Source: Avena insularis
Lineage: Eukaryota > Streptophyta > Magnoliopsida > Poales > Poaceae
Length of the DNA stretch: 64,000 bases
Assembly: GCA_023614405.1 (NCBI GenBank)
Contig: CM042693.1
Span: forward strand, 157,372,731 to 157,436,730
Direction of reading: 5' to 3'
Of the stretch, positions 46,616 to 57,260 are shown piece after piece. The position numbers and the translations under genes were made by a program. The stretch's first letter is position 1. Each line of letters begins with the position of its first letter. The notes under the pieces were generated by a model. That model did no database searches. It saw only the letters and a program-made list of their open reading frames with translations, and was not told the DNA's origin.

Positions 46616-46720
46616 ACTTGGAACCAAAGCTCCTCCGAGTCTCTTCACACCGCCGACTTAGAGGGTGGCTCTCCTGCTGCTGATGACGCTGCTTCCAAGT
46701 CGCATGCGCCAAAGGAATGA

Positions 46721-47279
46721 AAAACAACTTGTAATATTTGTTTCACCTTTGATGCGTATGCGGAAAAAACTATGTATTTAATCTTAAGGCGGAAAACAAT
46801 GTTGTATGTCCTGCTACTTAAGAACCAGTTTCCAGCATGTATATATTGTTAAAGCAAGTGCTGGCTTATCCATTACTTTGGTTCTTATGCTTGACTTTTC
46901 GTGAGTCGGAAGACTCGTTGTCGGAACCATGTGCTCAGGTGATGATGCCCAATGGCACCATCAATAACCTAAGCACAAAATCACCGACAATAAGTGCCAA
47001 AAGTCACTACTCCAGAATCCACATAAAAACGACAAAGAACGTGTAGACCAGAAAACTTAAGATAACGCCCGTAGGCGGAATTTTCACAAGTGCAATCGCA
47101 AAACTTGTGCATAAAGGTTTTACATGATCCAAAAATGAACACTAAAGGAGGTAAAAGACTTAGAAATATGAGTGAACTAGAGAGCTTTATTTCATTGATC
47201 ATATTAGAGGTACACAATTAGATAAAAAATGCTAAGTGTAAAAAGGACGTAGCAGTGCTATGTTCCATGGCCGATCAAG
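46721..47279. other. Convergent gap between antisense ORF and pol of U
   Basis: AT-rich, no supported gene. The antisense ORF (plus) and pol (minus) end toward each other here, so this is the shared 3' region for both transcripts. The small ORFs at 46837-47046 and 47217-46981 have no support. Confidence 0.6.
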
Positions 47280-48360
47280 CTACGGGTAGTCATCATCCGG
47301 GTCACGTCGCTTACTCTTATGATCCTTGTTGGGTCTATCCTTCAGTTCACGATTGTCAACGAGGTAGTAAGACCCATTGAGAAGCGCCTTACTTATGATG
47401 AACGGTCCTTCCCATGGCAGGGATAATTTGTGTGAGTTCTTCTCCTTAAGTCGTAGCACCAAATCCCCCTTTTAAACGAGCAACGCCGAACACGGCGACT
47501 ATGGTAGCTGCGTAGCTTCTGCTGGTAGGTGGCGGATCTTTGGCATGCCAAAACGCGCTCCTCCTTGAGAAGGTCCACATCTAGGCGTCTGGATTCTTCA
47601 ACGTCATCTTTGTCGTAGGCGGCAACTCTTGGTGCATCGTGAAGTATGTCGGAAGGTAGGATGGCTTCTGCTCCATATACCATGAAGTAAGGGGTGTAGC
47701 CAGTGGATCTGTTGGGTGTAGTTCGTAAACTCCACAACACAGATGGCAATTCTTCCGCCCAGGCTCCAGCTGCTCTATGCAGCGGTGCCTCAAGACGTGG
47801 CTTGATTCCCTGTAGAATTAATCCATTGGCTCGCTCAACCTGACCGTTGGATTGTGGATGTTCCATAGATGCAAGGTCAAGTCGGATGCCCTTCTCCCAA
47901 CAATAAGCTTCCACTTCTCCAAGTGACAAGTTGTTGCCGTTGTCAGTGATAATGCTATGTGGGAGACCAAATCTCACCACTAGATCCCGGTCAACTTGAG
48001 GGCAGTTGCCCCATCAAGCTTTCTAATGGGTTTAGCTTCTATCCATTTAGTGAATTTATCAACTCCTACTAGCAGATGCGTAACCCACATGGTGCCGTCT
48101 ATAACGGTCCCACCATGTCTAGCCCCCAGACCGCAAACGGACAAGTTATTGGTATTATTCGCAATTCTTTAGCAAGAACATGTGGTTGTCGGGCATAATA
48201 CTGGCATCCCATGCATGTCTCAACCAGCTTGTCGGCGTCCGCCTTCGCGGTCAGCCAGTAGAATCCTTGCCGGAAGGCTTTCGCGACCAAAGATCGAGGA
48301 GCGGCGTGATGCCCGCAATCTCCGAGATGGATTTCGCGTTGGATTTCCATATCTTCTAGC
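47280..48360 (-). pseudogene. pol: U integrase (broken)
   Basis: Minus strand. The zinc part LGDCGHHAAPRSLVAKAF and CMGCQYYARQPH lies in 48350-48180, followed by the first core motif AVWGLDMVGPL. After a gap and frame change, 47980 onward has IITDNGNNLSLGEVEAY, then HPQSNGQVERANGLIL, giving the second D and the E of the catalytic triad. AWAEELPSVLWSLRTTPNRSTGYTP follows, as in Tat integrases. The last part (47462-47280) reads LRLKEKNSHKLSLPWEGPF and ends ...DPDDDYP with a stop at 47280; a frameshift near 47465 separates it. Enzymatic role: inserting cDNA into the genome. This copy is inactive. Confidence 0.9.
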
Positions 48361-50640
48361 TAGGAAACACACTTTAGGTATACACCAGTAGTGCTCCTTT
48401 TGTAGAGTTGTCCATTGATTATGATATTACCCTTTGCTCGTCGTACTATTTTACATCTTTTGACTTCGTCGTTGGGCAAAGTTCCGTGCTCGAGATATTC
48501 CATGAATGGTTTTGTCCAAGCCGGAGGAACCTTTGTCACCATGTTGACGAAAGAGTCAGCTCTTTCCGGGTTGTCGATGTCGGCTCCCTTCACAGATGGT
48601 GTGCGCAGATGCTCTAGGAAAACCCCTGGCGGAATTCGTTTGCGCCCTGATCCAAGCTTAGATAGCAGATCAGTCGCCTCGTTTTGCTCCCTAGGTACAT
48701 ACTTGACTTCGTAACCCAAGAAGCACTTGGCTTTCTCGTCCACTTCGTCTCGATATGCCGCCATCATAGGGTTCCGCGCATTCTAGGTGCCAGCCACCTG
48801 CTGGGCAACCATGTTGGAATCTCCACAGCAAACTATGTGCTTGATGCCAATATCCTTGGCTACACGCAGTCCGTGAATGAGTGCTTCATACTCCGCCATG
48901 TTGTTTGTAGCCTCGAAGTGGATCTGCAGAACGTAGTGTAGCTTGTATCCTATTGGTGACTGTAGAAATACACCAGCCCCCGAGCCGTTGAGCAACTTTG
49001 ATCCGTCAAAGTGCATCACCCAGTACTCTGGTTCCAGCAACGGAGTAGCATCTGGCATCTCCATCCAATCTGCAACAAAATCTGCCAAGGCTTGTGACTT
49101 GATAGCGTCGCGTATTTTGTAAGTGATCTCGAAGGTGGCAAGTTCAAATCCCCACTTTGCGACCCTTCCCGTAGCGTCGCTGTTGTTGATAATGTCGAAT
49201 AGTGGGGTATTGCTCACCACTGTGATTGGGTGCTCCTGAAAGTAGTGCCTCAGCTTCCGAGAAGCAACGAATACTCCATAAGCTATCTTCTGGTAGTGCG
49301 GGCAATGCTACTTGGACTCCGTCAAGACCTCACTCACATAGTAAACTGGTCGTTGAACTACGTTCTCATAGCCTGGTTCCTTCCGCTCTACCACGACGAC
49401 GATGCTGATTACCCGGTTGGTTGCCGCCATGTAGATTAATAGGGCTCGCTAGGCTCGAGCGCTGCAAGGATGGGCGCTGAGGAAAGAATCTCCTTGAGTT
49501 GCTTCAATGATGCATCTGCTTCGTCTGTCCACGTGAATTTGTCCGCCTTCTTCAGCAACTTGTACAGCGGCAAAGCCTTCTCTCCAAGTCGGCTGACGAA
49601 CCGACTAACTGCTGCAACACAACCTATTAGTCGTTGAATGTCCTTTAGGCATGTCGGATGGTTTATGTTTAAGATGGCCTTGATTTTCTCCGGGTTGACC
49701 TTGATTCCGTGTTGGGAAACAATGAAACCCAACAATTTGCCTGCTGGAACCCCGAAGACACACTTCTTAGGGTTAAGCATCATGGTCTATTTTTGGAGAT
49801 TATCAAAGGTTTCTTTTAAGTCGGAGATTAAGTCATTTGACTTTTTAGACATCACCATGATATCGTCCACGTAGGCATGAACGCTCCGACCAATTTGGTC
49901 GTGCAGGCAACGTTGCATTTCCGCTGGTACGTAGCACCTGTGTTTTTCAGCCCCCAAAGGGCATCATAACATAGCAAAATGTGCCGTATGGGGTAGTGAA
50001 CGAAGTGGCAAATTGGTCCGACTTCCTCATCTTGATCTGGTGGTATCCTGAGTATGCATCGAGAAAACAAAAAAGTTCCGAGCCAGCCGTCGAGTCAATG
50101 ACTTGGTCAATGCGAGGCAAAGCAAACAGATCTTTGGGACATGCTTTGTTCAAGCCGGTGTAATCAACGCACATTCTTAATTCATTGGTTCCCTTTTTGG
50201 GGACAAGTACAGGATTGGCCACCCACTGGGTGTGAAGGACTTCTCGGATAAATCTAGCCTTAAGTAACCTAGCTATCTCTTTGCCAATGGCGCGTCTCTT
50301 CTCATCTCCAAAGCGTCGTAGAGGTTGTTTCACTGATTTGCATTTTGGATCAATGTTTAAGCTGTGCTCGGCAAGTTCCCTAGGTGCACCTTTCATGTTG
50401 GCAGGTTGCCAGGTGAAGATGTCCCTGTTCTCATGGAGGAACTCGACGAGCGCGCTTTTTCCTATTTGGGATCCAGGTTCGTCCCAATGGCGGTGACCTT
50501 GGAGGCATCGTCTACCACAAGTTCCACCGGCTTGGTCTCGATGGCGGCCTTGAACGCAGGAGTGGAGTTGGATATCTGCTTCTTCGATGCGGGCATCTCT
50601 GAGTCATCGACCTTGCTCTGGATCTCTTTGAATTCTTCGC
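48360..50640 (-). pseudogene. pol: U reverse transcriptase and RNase H (broken)
   Basis: Minus strand. The RT starts near 50396 with GAPRELAEHSLNIDPK, then VANPVLVPKKGTNELRMCVD, FLDAYSGYHQIKM, YVMMPFGG. A stop follows; YVDDIMVMSKK is readable near 49838-49880 in a shifted frame, then LNPKKCVFGVPAGKLLGF and LPLYKLLKKADKFTW (to 49436). RNase H (49220-48783): YWVMHFDGSKLLNGSGAGV, NNMAEYEALIHGL and CCGDSNMVAQQVAGT supply the D-E-D residues. 48767-48360 continues with REQNEATDLLSKLGSGR and the linker to integrase. At least three stops and two frame changes. Confidence 0.9.
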
Positions 50641-50641
50641 T

Positions 50642-51742
50642 CTAGAGGACAGCTTCCGTGAAGGCTGCTTCGTTAATCTCGCAGTCCCTTGCCTTGGTAA
50701 AGCTTCCGGATACGGCGATGACACTGTTTGGTCTGGGTATCTTGAGTTTGACGTAGACGAAGCATGGTTTGGCCATGAACATGTGGAATATGCCGTGGCC
50801 GAATATGACGTGGTACACGCTCTTGAAGGGGACCACCTCAAAGGTCATGCGCTCTTGGCGGTAATTATTAACATCGCCAAAGGCAACCTGAAGTGTAATG
50901 CACCCAAGGGACCAAGCTCCCCGACCAGGAACTACGTCGTGGAAGATGGTGTTGGTACGCCTTAGGTTTGCCTCCGTCAAGTTCATCTTCTGCGGTGTAT
51001 CCAGGTACATGATGTGGATGCTGCTTCCACTATCCAACATACACTTGGCGAACTCCACGCCGTCAATCAAGGGGTTGATGACCATGGCGTACTGGTTCTC
51101 CATAGGGATAAGGTCTGGGTGGTCCGTCTTGTCCCAAGTAATTGGAACCTCCGACCAGCGCAGGTACTGGGGAACTGGGGGCAGAGTTGCCATCAGGATC
51201 CTCAGGGAGGTCTTCTGTTGTCGGACGGTGGGGGTGCAAAGGAAAGTGTGGTAGACTGGTGCCTTCTTCACGAAGGGGTTCTTGCCCTTGTTGTCGCTCT
51301 TGGCGGCGTGCTTGGGGTCAACGTCCTCGTCCATGTCACTTGAATCCTTGGACTCCTCCTCCTTCTTCTTCCCCTTGCCCTTGCCTCGCGGTCTGTTCTT
51401 CCGACTTCGCTTGTAGCCGGACACCGGGTCTTCCTTGAGGTTGTTGACGAACTTGCAGTGTCGATTGGTATGGGTGGCCTTGCCGTTGACATCGAGGTGT
51501 ACGAGGCACGGCATATCGCGGTACTCCTTGTAGGTTTGGGGAACACGAAGCGGCGCCGAGGTAGTTTCACTTCCTTGTTGCTGCCCACGACCAGCTCCCC
51601 TTCCACAGTCACGTTGTCCGCCATCACCTCGTCCTGCAAAAGTCATAGCAAGCATGTCGGTAGATTGCTTTTCTTCTGGAGCGGTTTTCCGCTTTGCACT
51701 GCTGTTCCTCCGATCTTGAGTTGGAACAGCCATTGCCGGCAA
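50642..51742 (-). pseudogene. gag: U gag C-terminus and aspartic protease
   Basis: 366 codons open on the minus strand. The first third is basic and Gly/Arg-rich (FAGRGDGGQRDCGRGAGRG), typical of nucleic-acid-binding Gag. A knuckle-like HTNRHCKFVNNLKED follows, then a Lys-rich spacer (GKGKGKKKEEESKDSSDMDED). The protease has CMLDSGSSIHIMYLDTP at about residues 233-249 (plus 51003-51045), with flanking YAMVINPLIDGVEFAK, and ends CEINEAAFTEAVL. The active-site Asp is present. This is the longest undamaged piece of U. Cleaves the Gag-Pol precursor. Confidence 0.9.
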
Positions 51743-54590
51743 GGAGCCGTGAGCATCATCATCGGTAGCTGCGAACTAACTAGCCAACTGAATCATCATG
51801 TTCAAGTCAAGCTGGTGATTGTCCTGCAAGCGCTTCAGTTTATGTCGGAGCAACGTGCCCCTTTCCAACCCATCGATGAAGGCGGTCTGAGCGTGCACTC
51901 CTGCACAGGAATTCTTCATGTACAGCCAGCGAGAGAGGTAGGCGCAAGATGTCTCTTCTTTCTCTTGCACGCACCGCTATAGATCACCAATAGTGCAGGG
52001 ACGCTTGTATGTACCCTCAAAGTTCTTGGTGAACGCTTCTTGCATATCCAACCAATTGCAGATGGATTTCTCCGGCAAGTCGTTGATCCATTGATGGGCC
52101 GTGCCCGCCAACATTAACGGGAGGTACCTGATGGCGATGTTGGGGTTGCCTCCGGAAATCTCCACCGCGTTGCCCTAGTCCTGCAACCATGTGGCTGGCT
52201 TGGCGGTGCCATCATAGGGCTTGATTGTCTTGTCAATCCGGAAACCCTTGGGGTAAGTTGCATACCGTATTGTGGGTCCAAAGCAACATGGTCCCAGGTA
52301 TGGCCCTTCCCAGGCCTCGTGGATCTTATCGATCCGCGAACGTGCGTCGTATGTCTCCGGGTTCTTCTTCTTCTTGTCAACAGGGGTGGGCTGCGTGAAC
52401 GACGCGGGCCTCCTCCGCCATGGTGAATGCTAGGTGGTGACGGAGGCGGAGGTGGCGGTGGGTTAGCCTTCTTACTGTTACCCTCCTGCGACGCCTCACG
52501 TCTGTCACGGTTACTTGTCGGACGCGGAGGGTCATGGCGCGACCTGCTCTTGTGTTCTTGGTTGCGCTCTCTGTCATGACAGGTCTGCTCCGATTGTCAC
52601 GGATGACGATGCCGCACTGCTTTGGCGGGGGCATATCCATGCGATGGTGAGCCTTGGGATCTTCGCGATGTCAGGGGGATCGGGGCGGTGGCGATGGGCG
52701 ACGAGGTCAGGCCTTTTCTCCGTGGTTGGAGGATATGGGGATAGCATCCTTCCTGTTGCGCGCATCCCTCCGTCTTCATTCTGATGAACCCGTCTGGGAC
52801 CCGACATCAAGAGGAGATCCGTCCCTTGGCGGATTATACTGGCTAGACAGGAAAAGTGCTGGGTCAGACTCAAGCCTCTGAGAGGTGGCCTTTTCCTGCT
52901 GCTTCACCGCCTTGCCACTAGGTCATAGACCTGTTCCACTGCCTCGGGCGATCTATCCTGCTCCAGAAGGGTCTTGGCGACGGCGAGGTTAAGGAGTGGG
53001 GTGGGCATTACCTGTTTGCCCTCATTGTCAATGTATGGCTTGGCATGTGCCGGCCTCGAGGGAGCCCATCCTAGGTTTCGCCGTACACCAGGATCGTTGA
53101 TGACACGAGCCGGAGCTTTCTTGGCCTTCTGCTGCTGCAGTAGAGTCTTGTACTCGGCCTCCATTGCTCTAGCTTTCTCTATGGACTTCTGCGTGTTGAC
53201 CAGATCTCGATCTAGCTTAGCACCTTGCTCCGCAATGGCCTGCGCTTCCTCCAGCAGCTGCTGGCGCTTCTCGTCAAGCTGAGTCACGTTCCGGATATGA
53301 TCTACGATCAGTGGCTTGATGAGGAGATTGCCGTACATCACTCTATCAGCTGGAGTAACTTGGGTAGCAGCAGATGGAGATGCCGGAGGAGGAAAGTTTG
53401 CGGTGTTGTTGTTGCTCGGGCCAGTGCCGAGTTCCTGCGGCTGTTGCACTAGGTTAGGTGGAGGAGGCATGACCTTTGTGTGATCATCGTTAGCAGCAAT
53501 AAGTGTCCCCTTCCCCTTTTCCAGTGCTGTAGGCGGAGCTCGTCCGGGTTGATCTTCATCCATCACCGTCCCAATGGTGACGAACACTGCTCGAGACATG
53601 ACGGCATTGTTGGCTTGATCGTCGCGCGTGTACTCCTCCTCCATCTCCTGCATAGCGGAGTCTAGTTCCTCTGGACTGAAATCTATCTCCTCTGAATCTG
53701 CACTGAATTCAGCATAAAGTGCATCAATAACAGAGTCCGAGGGTGCCAGGACTTCCTCGATGACGGGCGGTGGAGGTGCAACAGCAGCGACGATGACTGG
53801 AGGTGGTGGCGCAGCTGCGATGATGGCGGCCGGAGGCGGTGGTGGCGGTGGCTAAATCGGAGGGGCTCCATCAATGAGCGCAAGCACTGTCTGAGCTGTT
53901 GCTTCAGCCTCCGCGTAGTTGTTGACGGGTTCACCATGCCTTCGAAGGTAAGGCGTCCTGACGCCTGCTGCCGTCTTAGAGAATGTCGGAGAAGCGTGCC
54001 ATGGTCCAGTCCTTCCAAAAAGTGATGCATAGCATCATCATTGGGGTAGTGGGCCAGATCGGCTCGTATGCGGAGCCACCTGGCCAAGTAATCGCGGGGG
54101 TTTTCGCCCTCTCACTAAATGCAACGCGCCAGATCGAAGATAGTAACCATGCCGACGAACTTGGATCTCTGATGTCCAGACGCACGGGCGAAGCCGGCGG
54201 ACTTGCAGCGATCTTCACATTTATATCCTGCACAGGGGCGGTTTGGGTGGGCCTTGAATTTTTATGATCTTTGCCGGCAAACTCCGAAGAGAGATCCGAC
54301 ATCGATCCTTCCACGAACGTATCCTGCCCGTAGGCGGTCCTTGCGGGCCTTGATGCTCCTCCGACTCCCAAGGAACTAGTGCCCGAGTCGGTTTCACCAA
54401 TGAAGAGGTGGATGTCTCCGATAGGAACGATCGAGCACCGCGTAGGGTTCGTCATTGTCAGGATCCAGAACTCGTCGGGAGGGACGATCAGAACGTTTCC
54501 GGAGAAGAGCACATGACCGATGGCTACGGTTTCGCTGATTCCCGCGAAGATCTTGGTCCTCGCCCGCCGAAGAGCCTGAAGCGCCTCTTG
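51743..54590 (-). pseudogene. gag: U long gag: leader, partial core 1, Pro-rich linker, coiled coil, core 2
   Basis: Minus strand, several frames. The N-terminal part near 54460-54160 is acidic and Ser/Thr-rich (IGDIHLFIGETDSGTSSLG). Partial core 1 (about 54120-53880): ENPRDYLARWLRIRADLAHY, FLEGLDHGTLLRHSLRRQQ. Then a poly-Pro/Ala linker (about 53860-53700), FSPEELDSAMQEMEEEYTRD, and 53653-52904, open for 249 codons with a coiled coil (QLDEKRQQLLEEAQAIAEQG, LDRDLVNTQKSIEKARAMEA). Core 2 (about 52240-51776): KPYDGTAKPATWLQD, YLPLMLAGTAHQWINDLPEK, AFTKNFEGTYKRP, AYLSRWLYMKN, FIDGLERGTLLRHKLKRLQ. The two GTLLRH blocks are homologous. Stops and shifts break the frame repeatedly. Confidence 0.8.
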
Positions 54591-54607
54591 CCCCACGGTG
54601 GGCGCCA
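54591..54607 (-). promoter_or_regulatory. Primer-binding site of U
   Basis: Minus strand TGGCGCCCACCGTGGGG, two bases after the 5' LTR. This leader sequence is conserved in Tat-type elements; I do not assign the tRNA. Confidence 0.75.
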
Positions 54608-54609
54608 AC

Positions 54610-55146
54610 TGTCGTGGTATTGCCGACGAGTACGCCATGGAGGGGTCCTCACAGTGCGTGTTTAGATACGTGGGGGAAGGCGGACGGTTGACGGGTACGA
54701 GGTAACACAGCTTACCAGGTTCAGATCTCACAACGGTGGCGTAATCCAACTCCTGCTATAAATCACTATAAGGGCAATATGCCGAGTTACAGGGATTGGT
54801 TCGCTGTGCGAGGTGACTAGAAAGTCTAAGTTATCGTGCCCTAAAGGCTCCCATAGGCCCGACTTTTATAGTCGCCAGGTCCTAGGGTTACACGGAAAAG
54901 TCCTAGCCAGACAGGTTACAGAGTCCTACACTATCTATTACTAGTCTTGCGTGTCTTGTAATCCAAGGCTCCGGGTACGTCGGTGACTCCAACCGTAGCC
55001 TTCCTTTATCCAACATGGTCCTCCCTTCTGGATCCATCTAACTGGGCCGCCTAGTAGGCCATGGGCCATGCTACCAACTGTGGGCCACCCGGGTTATCCG
55101 GATAGGAGACATGCTATGAGGATACCCATATAGCATATCCCCAACA
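54610..55146 (-). repeat. 5' LTR of U
   Basis: Pair of 42352-42888, same length within two small indels. A TATA box reads CTATAAAAG on the minus strand at 54863-54871, well placed about 280 bases into the LTR. Confidence 0.95.
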
Positions 55147-55151
55147 CATAG

Positions 55152-56215
55152 TTCGGGAATTCCATTCGACATGCATTCTGGATCTTCTCGAAGGTGGTGA
55201 AGGAGGTGCATTCATAACAGGTAGGGAAGCGTGGACCGGGTTGCTTGGGGTAGATAGTGCCCCTAGTAAACCAACCTCGCCTCACATATCTAGGGACCGG
55301 CTTCAGGATTTTACCCGTTATGACGGAACCATCCTTAGGGCGTGACTCATGGTCTCGGCGAAAGAAAGGTAAAGGTTGTGTCTAACCACCCGCTGCCGGC
55401 CTTCCAAGGAACATGGCTTATCATGTGGCATTAATAAAAGGTTATTACATGTGGGTAAAGTTTTACACCCCTGCAGGGTAATAATCTTTTCGAAAATCCG
55501 TGTCCGTGATTATGGACGACTTGGGAACGGACGTGATGATCATAGAGAACTATAATCTAATCGTAAAAACTTGGCAGATCAACGTGTGCGTAAGGATGAT
55601 TCCTCATGGGTACGAGGGGGTGATCCTAGTTCAGGTGATGAAGATGACTTGGTGGATATCAAAGATGATGATCAATACTTTGGAGACGTCGCTCTCTTAT
55701 CCCCTTTTAAAATACTCTGAATAGACGAGCTTCTTCTCCCTCTTGTTTTATAAACAAAAGTGGCTTTATGCAAAACAACTCCACCAGCCATAAGTCTTGT
55801 GGAGTACACCCTGTACTCACCCTTGCTTGTTGATACTTTTGTATCAGAGTAAGAGTGCCCTGAAGATCAGTTTGGTACTACATCGACACCAATGACTAGC
55901 TTGGGGTTCCCGGCCGGCAGCCTGGAATCTATGGGCTGGGACGTCATCGTTATGCTTCAGGACTCTTATGCCATTTGTTAAGTTTGCTATACTTAATAGC
56001 ATAATTTGCCTTCCGTTCTTTTATGTTTGTGGTCAGTGACCTATTCTTGTAATAATGTGGTTCTTTTCTAAGTTATGAGCTAGATGTAATAAATTTTGTG
56101 TCGTAGGGTCACTGTCCTGTTACTGATTCTTTATCGGATATTCTCGAGCTCAAGGTTAAGCATATGTCAGACAGAGGTCTAGAATTTGTTTATCCCTGAT
56201 CCCGGGGGTGTCAAA
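55152..56215 (+). repeat. 3' LTR of A2, last part
   Basis: Resumes after U (duplication catag at 55147-55151) and ends GGGTGTCAAA, a one-base change from TCACA. It contains the GGGTAAAGTTTTACACC motif near 55453. Followed by gtaag and W sequence. Confidence 0.9.
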
Positions 56216-56220
56216 GTAAG

Positions 56221-57260
56221 CCAGAGTCCCAACTAGCCACGAGAGCACGGAAATACTGTAGCATTCGAAAATTCCTTTGGCGCGCTCCATATGTTCAGTG
56301 GCACAAGGACTAGGCGCGATAAGAAAGTAATTGCCCGCGTTTTTGCCATAAATACGGTGCAGCAAGACAGTTCCCCGCACTGCTAAATTGGTTTGAGCAT
56401 AGCATCACGTGGACCTGTGAATACCACACGCCCATGATCGAGTACCCGGGGCGAGTCTCCTTGGTAGTCAAGCCAAAGGTGGCTAATTACTGACTGCCAA
56501 AAAACCTCATGGACGGAGGCAACTCCATCAACATCCTGTACCTCGACACATTCAGGTGACTGCAACTCACGCATTCAATGGTGGAATCCACCATGTTCAC
56601 TTTCCACGACATCATCCTAGGTTGGAAGGCTTACACGATCTGGAAGGTGACGTTTCTAGTCACCTTCAGCACACCAGCCAACTTCCGCACCGAGCAGATC
56701 ACCTTTGAGCTGTTAAATTCTAGAAGCCCATACCACTGCGTACTTGGTAGACAGGGGTTCACCAAATTCATGGTGATCCCACATTACGCCTACAACATGA
56801 TGAAACTACCAGTCCTCCATGGCATAATCACCGTGCGCGGCGACCCGGACATGGCCGCCGAATGCGAAGACAACAACACCCAGCTTGCTGATGCTATCAT
56901 CGCCGAAGAAACAAACCACGCAGACGAGCTCACCAAATATACATGCGGGATCGACAATGACGACCCCTCAATCCTAAAAAGGCCAACAGTGGCAAATTCT
57001 ACACCCACCACGTTCGAAGCCTCTGCAAACACTCGCCAGGTCGAGCTCGTCCCTAGCGTGTCGAGCCAACGAGTCACCATGGCCTCAAACCTCACTCCTG
57101 CATAGGAAAGTGCGCTCATCAAGTTCCTCCGTGAGAATCGTGACATCTTCGCATGAAAGCCATGTGACATGCCAGGTGTCCCGAGGGAACTCGCTGAGCA
57201 CAAACTAAACGCCGATCCCAAAGTGCGGCCGATCAAGCAGTCGCTGCGACCCTTCAATGA
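56221..57260 (+). pseudogene. gag: W gag end and protease (broken)
   Basis: Continues the gag cut at 4806. AFENSFGALHMFSGTRTRRDKKV matches the gag-protease linker of Tat elements, then MIEYPGRVSLVVK. The active site LMDGGNSINILYLDT (about 56505-56550) has DGG where DSG or DGG is usual. The following frame (56578-57105) reads FHDIILGWKAYTIWK, FRTEQITFELLNSRSPYHCV, then GDPDMAAECEDN and AEETNHADELTKY. Stops: TGA 56557, TAG 57103, more toward 57260. The piece is contiguous in sense with 3959-4806 after removing A2. Confidence 0.85.

Larger units (their letters stand above)
43493..46720 (+). pseudogene. Antisense ORF of U, spliced, with gypsy-type transposon domain
   Basis: Starts MASRSTTPSMAASSEAGEL; a shift near 43550 leads to the frame VIIPLEGLVIPVSAVIE, then a TAG at 43671. 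The long open part contains VYLKAQLVRGVSLPISNFFL and LALSNYATLCEGYLGIKPRL, the pattern of the Pfam 'putative gypsy type transposon' domain (PF04195, from memory). Introns with GT-AG borders: 44538-44629, 44875-44947, 45492-45977; the exons join in frame. A fourth intron ends at 46179 but its donor looks damaged (GCATTTGT). Stops at 44663 (TAA) and after K-T-S-K near 44986. The C-terminal exons are Lys/Glu-rich coiled coil (SKHIQELDSENKILKQE). The natural stop is probably TGA at 46718. Role unknown; Tat elements carry such antisense genes. Confidence 0.75.
42352..55146 (-). mobile_element. Element U: full-length Tat-type gypsy retrotransposon, minus strand
   Basis: 12.8 kb with equal 537-bp LTRs (42352-42888, 54610-55146) and duplications catag on both sides. 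On the minus strand: 5' LTR, TGGCGCC-type primer site, long gag, protease, RT, RNaseH, integrase; then, on the opposite strand, a spliced antisense ORF and the 3' LTR. That combination is typical of the Tat lineage (Grande and RIRE2-like elements). About 30 differences between the LTRs by eye (5-6%). At a commonly used grass LTR rate of 1.3e-8 per site per year this would be near 2 million years; the rate is assumed. Confidence 0.95.
4807..56215 (+). mobile_element. Element A2 (Tekay-like LTR retrotransposon) with all nested insertions
   Basis: LTR pieces at 4807-7362 plus 18677-19497 (5' LTR, about 3377 bp) and 38583-38929, 40421-42351 and 55152-56215 (3' LTR, about 3342 bp) rebuild two matching LTRs once X, V and U are removed. 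Flanks are gtaac (4802-4806) and gtaag (56216-56220), a five-base duplication with one mismatch, inside W. The interior is only about 3.4 kb without B: a leader with primer-binding site, then a ruined RT and pol tail. It is probably non-autonomous and relied on a relative such as B, whose LTR shares long blocks. In roughly 210 aligned LTR bases I count about 14 differences between the two LTRs, more than for B or U, as expected for the host of both. Confidence 0.9.

Noticed and set aside
53976..54749. 257-codon ORF starting inside the U 5' LTR
   Set aside because: The start lies in the LTR; only the middle is gag-like and the end reads a shifted frame of the gag core. Treated as part of the gag region.
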